A DNA stretch of 64,000 nt from Euleptes europaea (taxonomy: Eukaryota; Chordata; Lepidosauria; Squamata; Sphaerodactylidae), in NCBI RefSeq assembly GCF_029931775.1, contig NC_079320.1:39424510-39488509 (forward strand), read 5' to 3'. Below, one piece after another: positions 1-10,916 of this stretch. The position numbers and the translations under genes were made by a program. The notes under the pieces are model-generated. The model was not told where the DNA came from. It ran no database searches and was given only the letters and a program-made list of their open reading frames with translations. Each line of letters starts with the position of its first letter. Positions within the stretch are counted from its first letter, which is position 1.

Positions 1-1004
1 CAAGCCAAGCTACAGTTCTCAGTTAACACTCAGACCCTGCGTAAACACTTAACTCGATTCTGCCAGGGACTTTCCCCCTCATTTGATGAAATGTTGCGTT
101 CAATTCTGAAACTCTTGAAAGATACAGAAGCCTTCTGGATCTGTCACCCTATTTAACAATATACAATTTTATTAAAATGCACCGGGAAGACAGGAAGAAG
201 CTGTTGTTCTTAAAATGTTGTTAGAAAGCCATAGGTGAAATGCCTTCTCAGTCACAGAAGGCTCAACTGGGTAAGCCAGAGTAGTAAAGTACAGAAGAAA
301 ACAGTGACGGTGTGGAAGCCAGGTTCATGATCTAGACGCATTACGTTCATATATGTAGTGAGCAGCCAGTGAGCAAAGTCCTCGTGCCAGATTGTGGAGA
401 CAGCAGCAGCCATTACTAGTTGCAGTAGTATAGGCAGGATCAAGAGAGGGCAACGATATTAATTATCAACAAACTAGTGGAACTGCCAGATGACAAAGCA
501 AACCAACTGGAAAACACTGAGACTTTTCCCCCCACTACAATAATCATATTTAGTTTAAAAACTGTGTTATTTGCTGGGGCAACTGGCACAATTTAATTAG
601 CTTTGTTGCGGTCTCAGCTGAATATTTGTTGGTTATGCCCTTCTTTGGAACATCATAATTGGGTGTGAGCCGCTATAAGAAATTGTGGTTAGTAGGTGGG
701 GAACAAATGTTTTAAATAAATAACATAACCTGGAGTGTCACTTTGCAACACTTCACTGAAGCATATTTTCAGATATAGCAGCAGCTCTTGAACCGTTTAA
801 GAGCAATTAAATAAATTTCTCTGATGCCACTGCCTAGCCCCTCCTAATTGTTTATTTTCTTTTCGGCTGCTATTAATTCATCTGATATAATGCAAGCAGC
901 GGTTCCCAAGCTTCAGGAAAATCTTTGCCAGTATGGCAGTTAGAGACAAAAGGCGTTACAACAATACTAAGCAAGAGTAATAACACAGTCCTTAGCAGAG
1001 TTAG
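1..1004. other. Unannotated AT-rich DNA upstream of NOCT
   Basis: I see no recognisable gene or repeat here. The open frames are short and match no family I know. A 63-codon minus-strand frame at 252-443 is hydrophobic at its end but has no supporting features. Confidence 0.5.
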
Positions 1005-1230
1005 AACCTTCTAGTCCCATTGAAGTCAATGTCTCCTTTGGCACCAGCGCAAGCCCCTGTGCCAGAGGTATGCTGCCAACACGGCTGCGCCATACTAATG
1101 TGTGGTGCTAGCACGCCACTCCCTGGCGCCAGCAGAAATGCCCATCTGGACAGCGCAAATGGCATTTACACCTCCGCCAGGGTCACACCGCCTCCAAAGT
1201 TCCCCCCCCCCTTAGGATTGCACTGTTAGT
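1005..1230 (+). repeat. Unclassified GC-rich interspersed repeat, copy 1
   Basis: This stretch shares a string of distinctive phrases with 52720-53105: a 'ccattgaagtcaatg'-like start, 'ttggcaccagcgcaagccc', a 'cccat-tggac' block, 'ggtcacaccgcctccaaa' and a terminal 'ttaggattgcactgt'. The two copies are diverged but collinear. The class is unknown to me. The short plus-strand frame inside it (1020-1229) is a by-product of the repeat, not a gene. Confidence 0.55.
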
Positions 1231-1269
1231 CTCTCTCTCTCTCTCAGCTAGTACTGTAGTTAAAACAAT

Positions 1270-1732
1270 ATGGTCATTTATGCATGGTCGCTTTAACCGC
1301 CTTTATTCCCTGTTTCAGCCAGGATCAAATTTTTCAGTATGCACATTACCTCATTCCTTGGAAGCTCAACGCTGTTTCAACGCAAAACGAACCCAGCTTT
1401 TCCCATTCCTCTTCTGGCCCGAATTAAACCGTTGATCGTGGCTCATTCTGGAGTCACAGAGCGTGCATACTCCATTAGGGGGAAACACAGAAGACTGGCT
1501 TCTCTCACAGCCAGTCACGAAGCAGTGTGTAAAGAGGCGGGGATTCAAGTGCTTCCTGCTACCTCGGAGCTCTTTCTGAGCAAAAGAAAGGCTTTTTAAA
1601 AACGAGGCTTGGGTTTCTCCCCCCCCCCTTTTAGATGGCTCCGTTTTTTGTTCTTTGTTCTTAAAATGCTTTTTTATGCAGCAGTTGGGTTGGGGGGGGG
1701 GAGGAAAGCTTCTCTCATGGTAAGCTAACAGT
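1270..1732 (+). repeat. Unclassified ~460-bp repeat, copy 1 (inverted pair)
   Basis: It starts near 'ttatgcatggtcgctttaac' and is the reverse complement of 4484-5022, with high identity over most of its length. Shared blocks include 'ccctgtttcagccaggatca', 'gagctctttctgagcaaaag' and 'ggcggggattcaagtgcttc'. Copy 2 has extra sequence in the middle and near its distal end. No coding domain or clean terminal repeat was recognised, so the class is left open. Confidence 0.75.
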
Positions 1733-3552
1733 TCTCTCCTTACACTATTTATATTCCTATTTCATTGGAATTATTCACACCAGGATAAAATGCCTTATGT
1801 GCTGTGAAGAGCCTTTTAACAATATACTTTATCAAGAGGCCAAAACACCTCCCCCAACAACTTATTATTCTAAGCTTTTCCTTTGATCTTCACTTTGAAC
1901 CTTACACATTTTAAAAAAAACCACTTTAAAGACAAGCAACAGGTAACAAATCTCAAGGAGCAACAAACCACCAACGGCCAAACTAGACATAGGAGTTGTC
2001 CATATATAGTTTTTAATAAAATGCTGCCATGTGGCAAGACTGTGAATTTTATCAAAGTTGAATCTGAGCATACTTAATTCTTTCCTCACAGGCGATTCTT
2101 CCAGTCAAAAGCCCTCCTCCTTAAAGCTGCTTTCCTCCATACGCGGCAAAAGATCCTTTTCCCCTGAGGTGAGAAAAGCAGCAGGGGGCAATTTTGATCA
2201 GAGAAACAGCCCACGGGGAAAAGGTTGAGCACACCCTTTGCCTCATGCTGCTTTGATCAAATTTACAGTCCCATCCCCAGGGCTGCATTTCAATTACAGC
2301 CACAGAGAGACAGCTCACGTGTCTACTCTAGTTTGGCTTATTGCTTATTAGTTGGCCCTAAAGACAACCTGACAGTTTTGAAAAGCTGGCCTGGAAATTC
2401 TGTGTGTGCACCATCTTCAGATTGGCAGGAAAGGGCACAAGACAGGGGATTCAACTGGTAAGCAATGAAATAAAGAACAGAGAAAAATCCAGATACTACC
2501 CCACAGAGGGATATGATGCCTCAGAAGTCATACATACAAACATAACATTTTCACACCATAATACTCCAAGGATTGGTTTCTGGTTTTCTTTCTTTCTTGA
2601 GAAATACTCTTTTCATCTGGTCAGAAGAACTAATAGATATCCATTTAATGCGGTGTGAAATCCCCAAATATCCAAGAGATAAAAAGAAAAAGTAGCATTC
2701 TCATCTACCGTGATGAAACAGGACGAGGGTTTGAAAAGGGAAAAAATGAGCCTAAAAGAGATAAGGGAAAGAGAGAACCTTAGGATTGTTTTATTCCCTT
2801 CTGATTGTCATCAAATACAAAAAGAAGAAGGCTAACACTTTTCCTGTCCAGGGAAAGCAGAGGTTTGTACATGGTTCTCAAATCATCTGCAAGGGTCAAC
2901 ATTCACAGGAAGCAAACCTCAGAACAACATGCTAGAAAATCGGCACCTGGCCAAAAATAAAAGCCAGCTACTCGTACAAACTATTAGAGAAGATGAACCT
3001 TACCTTACCTCATGAATCTGTCTGAGTGGTACTGATTAGGTTTGAGACCCATTTCCAGTTATCATCTTACATTTACATGAGGAAGGAGAACCTTTGCTTT
3101 CTCTCCTCAGTTTTTCCAAATGAATGTCTGTTTGGTGCTTAAGCAAAAAGCCTTGCAAAGATTATTGAAGTGCTTAAATTAAAATGTATTGCTGTGCATA
3201 ATCCCATTACTTTAAAGGGCAAACGCACCTGGAAAGATAATTATCTATTTAAATCCATCAAAGACTGAAGGTTGTTAACCTTATCTTGGTCCAGCCAAGA
3301 ACTAAAGCTCTAATTGCTGTGTAGCTCTCAACTCTCATCCTGTTCCACTGGCAAATAAATTCAAAATAAGGAAGTGAAAGTTTGCATTTCAAACTATGGA
3401 AATATTCAGATCTCCATTCTTTCAAAAGAGTCATTCAGCACTTCATATTCTAAAGGCTTAATGTACTGAAGCAAAAGTTCCTCACTGAACCAAAAGTACC
3501 AAAAATGCAAATTTAACTTAAAAGGTCTTATTTTTCATAGTCAAAGTTCTAC
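1733..3552. other. No recognised feature
   Basis: This is AT-rich intergenic DNA upstream of NOCT. Only short chance frames are present, and I recognised no repeat family. Confidence 0.4.
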
Positions 3553-3806
3553 TCACAGCTTGAGTTCAATCTCAACAGAAGTCGGGTTCAGGTAGCCGGT
3601 TCAAAATTGACTCAGCCTTCCATCCTTCCAAGGTCGGTAAAATGAGTACCCAGCTTGCTGGGAGTGAAGTGTAGACGACTGGGGAAGGCACTGGCAAACC
3701 ACCCCGTAAACATAGTCTGCCTAGTAAGTGTTATGATTTGCCATCACTCCATGGGTCAGTAATGACCCAGTGCTTGCACAGGGGACCTACCTTTATCTTT
3801 TATCTA
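3553..3806 (+). repeat. tRNA-derived squamate SINE, 5' truncated
   Basis: It matches the copies at 31014-31300 (+) and 7731-7902 (-). Shared blocks are 'gagttcaatc' (B-box-like), 'caggtagccg', 'gactcagccttccatccttc', 'aatgagtacccagcttgctg', 'ggcaaaccaccccgtaaac' and 'catgggtcag-aatgaccca'. The tRNA-like 5' part with the A box is missing, as expected for an insertion cut short at its 5' end. Confidence 0.8.
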
Positions 3807-3956
3807 AGGTTTTAAACACTTTTCCAAAATCAACCATCCTTTGTTTGGTATTTTTGAGTATCTGCACAAATCTCTTGAGAATCTACCTGACCAACAGGGA
3901 AGTGGGTCCACTGCAACATTTGTCAAAAATGGCCAGGTAAGAAGACAGCAACCACA

Positions 3957-4165
3957 ACATCCTAAAATAGCCCCAACTAGCATGAGTTCGTCAGAACTTG
4001 GAAGCTAAGCAGAGTTGGCCCTTTTTAGTACTTAGATTGGCGATCATCTAGGAAGACCAGAGTTGCTACGCAGAGGAAGGCAATGGCAAACCACCTCTGC
4101 TCATCTGTTGCCTTGAAAACCTCATGGGGGTCATCAGAAGTCAGTTGCAACTTGATGGCACTTAA
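3957..4165 (+). repeat. 5S-rRNA-derived SINE (diverged)
   Basis: It contains the 5S-like string 'ggaagctaagcagagttggc' followed by 'agtacttagattgg' (compare 5S rRNA 'tagtacttggatggg'). The body 'gaggaaggcaatggcaaacc' and the tail 'agtcagttgcaacttgatgg' follow. It is an older copy than the one at 61881-62098. Confidence 0.8.
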
Positions 4166-4483
4166 TTATTGTTATTTTTTTAAAAGACCAGGGCTGCAGT
4201 GGAAATAGATGGTGAGCATGACTGAATGGGTATTATATGCCATTAAAGGTTTTTGTTTGTTTGACTGAATGGGTAACACATTGGTACTTGAAGGTCTTTT
4301 ATGTATGGGCTGGATCTCCCTGCTTGGACCTGGGTTCATCGCACATTAAAGTAACCTGGGCTCGGAGAAACTGTATGCATTGGCTTGAATGATCAGGGAC
4401 AAAACTGTGTACTTATCGAACCATGAATACAGAAAAACAATCTTCCAAGCTCAAATCAAGTCCTACCCCTTTAAATGCTGCTC

Positions 4484-5022
4484 TGTAATTGGCTTACCTC
4501 ACATTGCTCCCCTCCCCGTGAGAGAAGATTTCCTTCCCCCCAAACCCAACTGCCACATAAAAAAGCTTTTTAAGAACAAAAAACCCTGGAGCAATCTGAA
4601 AGGGGGGGGGAGTGAAATCCAAGCCTCGTTTTAAAAAAGGCTTTCTTTTGCTCAGAAAGAGCTCCGAGGTAGCAGGAAGCACTTGAATCCCCGCCTCTTT
4701 ACACACAGCTTTGTGATTGGCTGTGAGAGAACCCAATCTTCTGTTTTCTCCTGCAAGCTGCTTTGAAGAAGGGGTTAGAAAAGGGTGAAGCATGATGGCG
4801 ATGGGAAGCTCAACCCGAGAACACAGTATGCACGCTCTGTGACTCCGGAATGAGCCAGGCTGAGCGGTTTAATTCGTGCCAAAAGAGGAATGGGAAAAGC
4901 CGGGTTCTTTTTGCATCGAAACAGCATTGAGCTTCCAAGGAATGAGATATCGTGTATACAGAAAAATTTGATCCTGGCTGAAACAGGGAATAAAGGAGGT
5001 TAAAGCGACCATGCATAACACC
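4484..5022 (-). repeat. Unclassified ~540-bp repeat, copy 2 (inverted pair)
   Basis: This is the reverse complement of 1270-1732, about 2.8 kb away. It carries an additional segment around 4745-4840 relative to copy 1, so copy 1 may have lost it or copy 2 gained it. Short frames on both strands are shared with copy 1 as repeat by-products. Confidence 0.75.
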
Positions 5023-5479
5023 AAAAAGGAACTAAGTACTGGTCTTTGACAAATATTTACCTTTTTGTCACCTTGAATATTTCTTTTAGAAAAGTGCCAA
5101 ATAAATACATATATAAACTGTGTGAAAGTTGGTAGATATTTAGCATTAGTCTACCTAGAGCTATTTACTTTACACAGCTAAGGTCTTCTTTTGTGGAGTG
5201 AGTTACTTCATATTTTGTAATATAATCACTTGGAAGGCACAGTGTCCAAGTTTCATTTCTTGCCACTCCCTGATGCCAGCATGCACACCTCATTTTCTGT
5301 TTGCTGATTTTTCTAAATATATATTGAAAAGGAACACTAATTTAAAACCTATGAATACAGTCCAAATAACTTCGGACCGAGTGTGTCCAACAACGATAGG
5401 TGTCACTTCCCTGCGGTGACGGATGCAAGTGACTGAAAAATGTGTCACCGTGTTTATGGCAAGTAGTGCCCTATCATTG
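5023..5479. other. No recognised feature
   Basis: Intergenic AT-rich DNA with only chance short frames. Confidence 0.4.
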
Positions 5480-5965
5480 TGGACCTGCCCGTTCAGATGG
5501 TGCTTTCTCCATTATGGCTACATCAATGGCACTGATTCTTATGGAAACCTGTCAAATATCTGAGTCAACTAGGAGTTCCTTCTTTCAATTACACCTAGAT
5601 CTTAAACTAGCCCCTTAGCTAGATTTTGCTGACCTAGCTACACTGATCCAACACAACCAATAACCTCCAGATTGGACTGCTATAATGCACTCTACATAGG
5701 GGTTGCCTTTCAAGACATCTTAGAAGCTCGTTTCATGCAAAATTCTAGTCTCTGGGGTCAGCCACTTGGAACACGTAACTTGCAGCACTGCGTCAACAGT
5801 AGTGGCTACCTATTTGATTCTAGGCTCCATTCACAGTGCTGGTTGTTACCTTAAAAGCCCTTCATGGCTTAAGAGCCCCCATAATTATCAAACCACATTT
5901 TGATCTACAACAAAAATGTCCTAAAATCACGCAGTAGCATCTGAGGAAATCACTAAAAATAGGAA
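5480..5965 (+). mobile_element. L2-type LINE fragment (post-RT region)
   Basis: The frame at about 5672 reads 'DCYNALYIGV', matching the 'DYCNALYLGLP' motif that follows the reverse transcriptase in L2-like LINEs. It is followed by DNA resembling the 'tgctggt-accttaaagcccttcatggctt' part of the same region. No long frame survives, so this is an old, decayed fragment of the same family as 48620-49378. Confidence 0.65.
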
Positions 5966-7167
5966 CCATGACCAACATTTCCCGATGCCAGTTTCCACAT
6001 GACTCATTTTCTCAGCATTCCATTCAGTTGGGAGTTACCTCCTCCTACTTGGCATAGATCCTGAATAGCAAGGATTTGACAGAATGAATTTCCCTTTTAT
6101 TTTCCCTTCCTGGAATTAAATTGTTATCCCTAATGGTTGTTGAACAGCTTACTCATCAAGAGCCGAAGTCCTAAATGCAGTCATATCCTAATAGATATTT
6201 ACTTGAAAGATGACTCACTGAATAGTACAGGACTTACTCCTAGAAAGTGCTTATAGCTCCGCAGCCCTATTTTACTAAATCACCAAGCCCAAATGAATGT
6301 AAGAGCTTAAAAAAAAACAATGCTGGGAAATCCTTCACAATATATTCCCAGCATATTTTAAAGGCACCAATTGGGATCTCGTGCTGCTATTAGTCCTGAA
6401 AAGGGAGGAGGGGAACAGGCACACTTCCTTTTTGTCCCTTCTAAGGTTAATAGTGTGGTGACACTAACTTTGATTGGCAAACTGTGTAGGGAACAAAGAG
6501 TTAAAGTCTCCCCCTTCCCAAATTGCTATTTAACTTTTAAAACCACTGGGACAATCTGGCCACAGAACACTCATAGGGATTCCACTTGCTTGCCCGACCC
6601 ATCCCTGTGGGCAGCAGAAGAGCTGGGCACAAGCCCCCTACTAGGATTGCCTCAACAGAGGCAAGCGGACAAGCAAGTTGGTTGCTCCCAAAGGCCCATG
6701 TCGCTAAAGGGGGCAAACAGCAATGACAGGCAGGAACATCAGTCATCAACGTTCACTCACCCATTTCTCTCCATTGGAGCAGCCGCTACTTTTAGCTGCC
6801 AGGACCACTCATTCATTGACCCAGATGAGGTGCGCGACTGAGCAGCAATGGCCGCTCACTCACCTGCACTCCTGCTCATTTTACTAAGGGAGGTAAGAGC
6901 AGCATTTCCCCACAGCCATTTCCCATTTTCAATGGCAGGCGCTGCCCTCAGTTCTTAAAGGAAGAGAAGGTGCTACTATGATACCGGTGGAACATGGGGC
7001 AAGACAGAAAAGAGGACCCAATCTCTTTGGGGTGCGGAATAAGCTCTGAGGTGCCACTGGAGGGGGGAAGCCCCCCTGGGGGGCCAGCAGCTACAAGATG
7101 ATGCTGATCCTTCAAAATAAGCAAGCGTGCCAGGGGGAGAAGACAGTTGCATAAGCATGGTTTCTGG
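5966..7167. other. Mostly unassigned; possible short squamate MITE at 6169-6272
   Basis: Around 6169-6272 the text 'cctaaatgcagtc...acttactcctag' resembles, in reverse orientation, the short element at 56517-56592. The 156-codon frame at 6371-6841 has no recognisable domain and low-complexity composition, and I treat it as chance. Confidence 0.35.
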
Positions 7168-7260
7168 GCCTTGGGGTTCTTGATATTTTTATTTATTTAT
7201 TTCATTTATACCCCACCTTTCTCCCCAATGTAGGCCCAAGGTGACTTACATAATTCTCTT
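7168..7260 (-). repeat. SINE/LINE 3'-tail fragment
   Basis: 'ttatttatttatttcatttataccccacctttctccccaatg' read on the minus strand is the usual 3' end of the CORE-type tRNA SINEs here: a ggggagaaaggtggggtataaatg-like end followed by an (aaat)n tail. Compare 9765-9955 and 49976-50222. Confidence 0.6.
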
Positions 7261-7730
7261 CTCCTCCTTTTTATCTTACCTCTTTATGTAGAAAAAGGGA
7301 TAAGCAAATTGTTATCTTTACAAATCTATGTAAAGTTAGCTTTTTGCTATTCATGTTGTTACATAATACATTTATCACCTATCTTGGCAGAAATGAGACT
7401 TCTCTTTATGCAAGATTTCCTATAATACTTCCTCTTCAGATGAACTTTATAATCTTCAATACATGATTGCACAATGAACACCAAACCAGCCTTTGAACTA
7501 AGGCCTGTCTTAATGACTGATAGGCTGTTAAAATGGATAAGAACCTGGACAAATTTATATTTTACTTTCAAATGGCTAGTTCCAATATAGTGAAAATACT
7601 CCTAATTTTCACTTAGTCAAAAGCTTAAACAGGAACACATCAAACAGAAACACACACAATGAAATCAACAAATCATGTAATTTGGCTTATTCTGTCTACT
7701 TAAAACCATCCTATATTCTAATAGCGAAGC

Positions 7731-7902
7731 TATTACCCCCAGCAAGCTGGGTACTCATTTCACCGACCTCGGAAGGATGGAAGGCTGAGTCAACCTTGAG
7801 CCGGCTACCTGAAACCAACTTCTGTTGGGATTGAACTCAGGTCGTGAGCAGAGCTTTTGACTGCAGTACTGCAGTTTACCACTCTGCGCCACGGGGCTCC
7901 TT
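7731..7902 (-). repeat. tRNA-derived squamate SINE with intact tRNA-like head
   Basis: On the minus strand it begins 'ggagccccgtggcgcagagt', with an A-box-like 'tggcgcagagtggtaa' and a B-box-like 'gagttcaatccc', then the same body as 31014-31300. The 3' part stops after 'cagcttgctggggg'. These are internal RNA polymerase III promoter elements. I see no reason to call a functional tRNA gene, since the acceptor stem does not close. Confidence 0.85.
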
Positions 7903-9014
7903 TTTGCCATAGCTGAACATTTATTACACTATACAATATAATTTTATATGTCCCAATCCAGAAAAGAAAATCCAAGTGTGTGAATATCTGCATACCCAGC
8001 AGATACTCTTCTCTGGCCACACTGTGTGCCCCCCCCCCTCAGTTTTGGTTTGTTTTTCTATATTCCATGTCCAATCTATCTTGTTGTAGAATCTGGTTCG
8101 TTTCTCATCATGTGAAGCCAAAATACAGGATTTGTGGCCATTAGCACTTCAAAACACAGAATGCCACCAGGTATGGGGTTTTATCAACCCAAGATTTAGG
8201 CTCACAAAATAACTAAGGGAGCCATTCCACCCAAGAGCACCAACCTTGCCCCAGCATCACTCTCGATGAAGGGGGTTCACCAACCTACCACAGGGATCCA
8301 AAGTGCTCTGATAAGTCATAAAGCAGCCCCCTGTGTCTATATGACCTTTTTGTTTCCTCCAGTGACCTTACAGTGTTTTTACTGTTTTTAAGCTGCAAAG
8401 TTTTTACAGTCTCCCTCATGTCCATTGGGGCCCAGTAACATGGCAAATAGCAACCATGGTCAGTGTTTCACCAAGCAACTATTTAAAAGATGATAGTGGT
8501 TAAGTTTCCCCGTGAAATTCCCGACCAGCCTTAACAAACAGAAAGTCAGTGATGAAATGAGGTGAAGATTATTCAGTTTAGGCTTCAGTAGTACCCAATG
8601 CAGAGAACATCAAGTTTGTTCTACTGCCGCAACGGGAATTCCCCCGCCAGAAATTCTTCCCGTATATCTTAACCTTTTAACTTCCCCAAATCAAAGGTGT
8701 GCTTTTATCTTGGCAAGGCTGAACCTTTTTCCCACACAGGTATTAAACGGCTGCTTTTTAAAAACTCCTTTTAAAGACTGCGGAGACAGTGTAATTGAAA
8801 CCCATCTGTTCTCTTTTGCAAACACTGGAACGCAGAGAGAACTCGCTGAATTACACCTATTCTAGCAAAATACGATCTCCCTTTAGAACCTTGGATTATG
8901 CCGTTTCTTCTATCTGACCTCAATGGTGATACCGAGAAAATTTACCCGATTGCGAAATAACGCATGTAATGGCCTTAAAATTGTCTCGATAAAATGGTTC
9001 TAATTTATACCAAG
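7903..9014. other. Unassigned NOCT upstream DNA
   Basis: I found no gene or repeat that I recognise. Part of it (about 8600-9010) is less repeat-like than its surroundings and could hold distal regulatory sequence, but nothing specific supports that. Confidence 0.35.
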
Positions 9015-9022
9015 CTTTAAGG

Positions 9023-9657
9023 CAGGGGTGGGGAACCTTTTTTCCGCAGAGGGCCATTTGGATATTTATAACATCATTCGTGGGCCATGCAAAATTATCA
9101 ACTTAGAAATTAGCCAACCAAACCCCAAGCAGGCAGCTGCCCCAGATGACCGCCCCCCCCCCCGGCATGGGCAAGCAGGCAGGCATCCAACCAGTGGCAC
9201 ACTTGCCCACCTGATGGCACAGGATGGTCTGTTGCTCCAGCCACATGCCAGAGTTGCTCCTGCTACCTCTGACACACTGGCTAAGAACTCCCCACCCCGC
9301 GCATTCTGGCCCTGCTCCCTTTAATTCCTCCATTGTCGCCAACTCTGCCCCCAGCCCTCTTGTAGTACAGAGGGAATACGTTTCTCCACGGCCTGGGTGG
9401 GAAAGGGTTGACACAGTTTCTTGGGCAGCCCTAGCAGCTCCATAGCTAACGACTCTTCTGCAAGGGGGGGGGAAGGTTCCTTTTCTCGGCAAAACAAACT
9501 CACATCCGCCTTGAATAGAGGCTATTCCTGTCTGCGGGAGGGGGCAGAGCGCCAGTCTTAGATCCTTCTGAGCTAGAGATCTGCTAGGACCCACGAAGGG
9601 CCAGACCAAATGACTTTGCGGGCCTTAAACTCCCGGGCCTGACGCTCCCCACCCCTG
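9023..9657 (+). mobile_element. Non-autonomous hAT-type DNA transposon
   Basis: The ends are 'caggggtggggaac' and '...gctccccacccctg', an inverted pair typical of Charlie-like hAT elements. Both ends are flanked by an exact 8-bp duplication 'ctttaagg' (9015-9022 and 9658-9665), the hAT hallmark. The inside has no transposase. The 168-codon minus frame is a low-complexity by-product. The perfect duplication and matching ends suggest a fairly young insertion. Confidence 0.92.
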
Positions 9658-9764
9658 CTTTAAGGGATCATGCTGTTTTTGTAAAACTGTTTTCCTATAC
9701 AATGTAAACGCTTACGTCTCCGTCAATGAGCAATAAAGGTTGTTGTTGTTGACAGTGATTAAGA

Positions 9765-9955
9765 GCGGTGGAGCAGATCCCCACTTGCGCTATAGAAGCT
9801 CGCAGGTTGACCTTGGGCCAGTCACACGCTTTGAGCCTCACCTACTTCACAGTGTTGTTGCGAGGACAAACCGTAGGAGAGGAGAACAATGTAAGCCGCT
9901 GTGGGTCCTCATTGGGGAGAAAAGCGGGGTACAAATGAATTAAATAAAGCTAATT
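9765..9955 (+). repeat. tRNA-derived SINE with CORE-like centre
   Basis: 'gtgattaagagcggtggagc' begins a tRNA-like head. It is followed by the shared centre 'gaccttgggccagtcaca', 'cctcacctacttcacagtgt' and the 3' end 'gtaagccgctgtgggtcctc' with a 'ggggtacaaatgaattaaat' tail. The order of parts matches 49976-50222. Confidence 0.8.
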
Positions 9956-10027
9956 TTACTTTCCCCTCCCTTGCATTGTGAAGATCATGCCTATAAAACG
10001 GAAATCGGAGGCCAGGGTAAAGAAAAG

Positions 10028-10083
10028 GGGAAGGGGGGGGGGGAGGGAAGGGGAGGGGAGGGGAGGGGAGGGGAGGGGAGGGA
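10028..10083 (+). repeat. (aggggn) G-rich simple repeat
   Basis: A run of G tracts in 'ggggagggg' units lies at the upstream edge of the NOCT CpG island. With many tracts of four G it could fold as a G-quadruplex. It gives rise to the Gly/Arg-rich and Pro-rich frames across it, which are artefacts. Confidence 0.9.
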
Positions 10084-10272
10084 GAGAACCTCGTGTATTG
10101 AGTCACACTTTCTCAAACTCATCCGATCGATCACGAGGCAGAAATCCACCCCCACCACCCCCGCAATCTGCGGTGAACAGACTTTGTTCCCTTCCCACGA
10201 CTCGCCGACCAGCTGGAACAGGGGAGGCGCGGGACACCACCCCTCCCACGCCCTGCGAAACAGCGTTCGTTG

Positions 10273-10280
10273 TGACGTCA
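10273..10280. promoter_or_regulatory. Full palindromic cAMP response element (TGACGTCA)
   Basis: An exact eight-base CRE lies about 450 bp upstream of the NOCT start codon inside the CpG island. A CRE-like half, 'gcgtca', is at about 10510. Nocturnin in other vertebrates is a rhythmic, CREB-responsive gene (established knowledge). Use of this copy is inference. Confidence 0.6.
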
Positions 10281-10729
10281 GCAGCAACGCGTTCGGAGCC
10301 CCGGCGAGGAGACCAGACCATGTCCAGTACAGGGGGGGGGGACCGTAAAGTACGGCGGGGGCGTCAAGGCGTTCCTTCAGCCGTGTGAAAAATAGCTTGC
10401 CCCAGTTGTGTTGGTTAAAATTTACCCTGCTCTGAGTAGCGTGGCTGGCGACATTTTTTTAAACGTTATCATCTCCCCCTCCTAGAACCTGCAGTTGGGA
10501 GCTGCCGGTTGCGTCAGCGCCGGCAGGAGGCGCGAGGTCTACCCTTTCGGGCTTCTTTCCGCAGAAGCCGGGCGGGCGGGAGCGCTTTCGCTAGGGAGCC
10601 TCCAGCTGTTTTCTCCCGGGAGTTCTTTCCCAGCAGCTGCGGCTCTTCCCCCCACCCAGGGACCGCCTGGCAGGGTCGGCGTGCCCCGTCCTGGAGGGTC
10701 CTTCCCGGCTCGCCCAGGGTAGCGTGACT

Positions 10730-10916
10730 ATGTATCAAAGCCCCGCTCGCTCCATGTGCTCGGCCCTCTCGAACTTCTGCTGCGCTCCTGCCTCCGCCTC
10801 CGCGTCCCTACTGCGCCGGTCTCCTGTGCTGGTTAAGAGGGCTTTTCCCCCGCCTGCCCTTCTCGCCTCTGCCGCCGCCTCTCTCTGTGGTTGCTCCGCT
10901 GCGAACCCTCGAGCTG
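10730..10916 (+). CDS. NOCT: NOCT exon 1 (targeting region)
   Basis: It starts 'MYQSPARSMCSAL', comparable to human 'MFHSPRRLCSALL'. The start is the ATG at 10730 with A at -3. The exon encodes residues 1-62 plus the first base of codon 63 and ends at a 'gagctg|gtgagt' donor. The frame runs on into the intron to 11050, which is read-through and not coding. Confidence 0.93.

Noticed and set aside
6371-6841. 156-codon plus-strand frame
   Set aside because: No motif, no splice context and nothing recognisable. The overlapping minus frame is equally open. Chance is the simplest reading.
7731-7902. tRNA gene on the minus strand
   Set aside because: A- and B-box-like sequences are present, but no acceptor stem closes and the sequence continues into a SINE body that recurs elsewhere in the window.
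9103-9609. 168-codon minus-strand frame
   Set aside because: It lies wholly inside the hAT element and has no transposase-like motif, so it is a by-product of a non-autonomous transposon.
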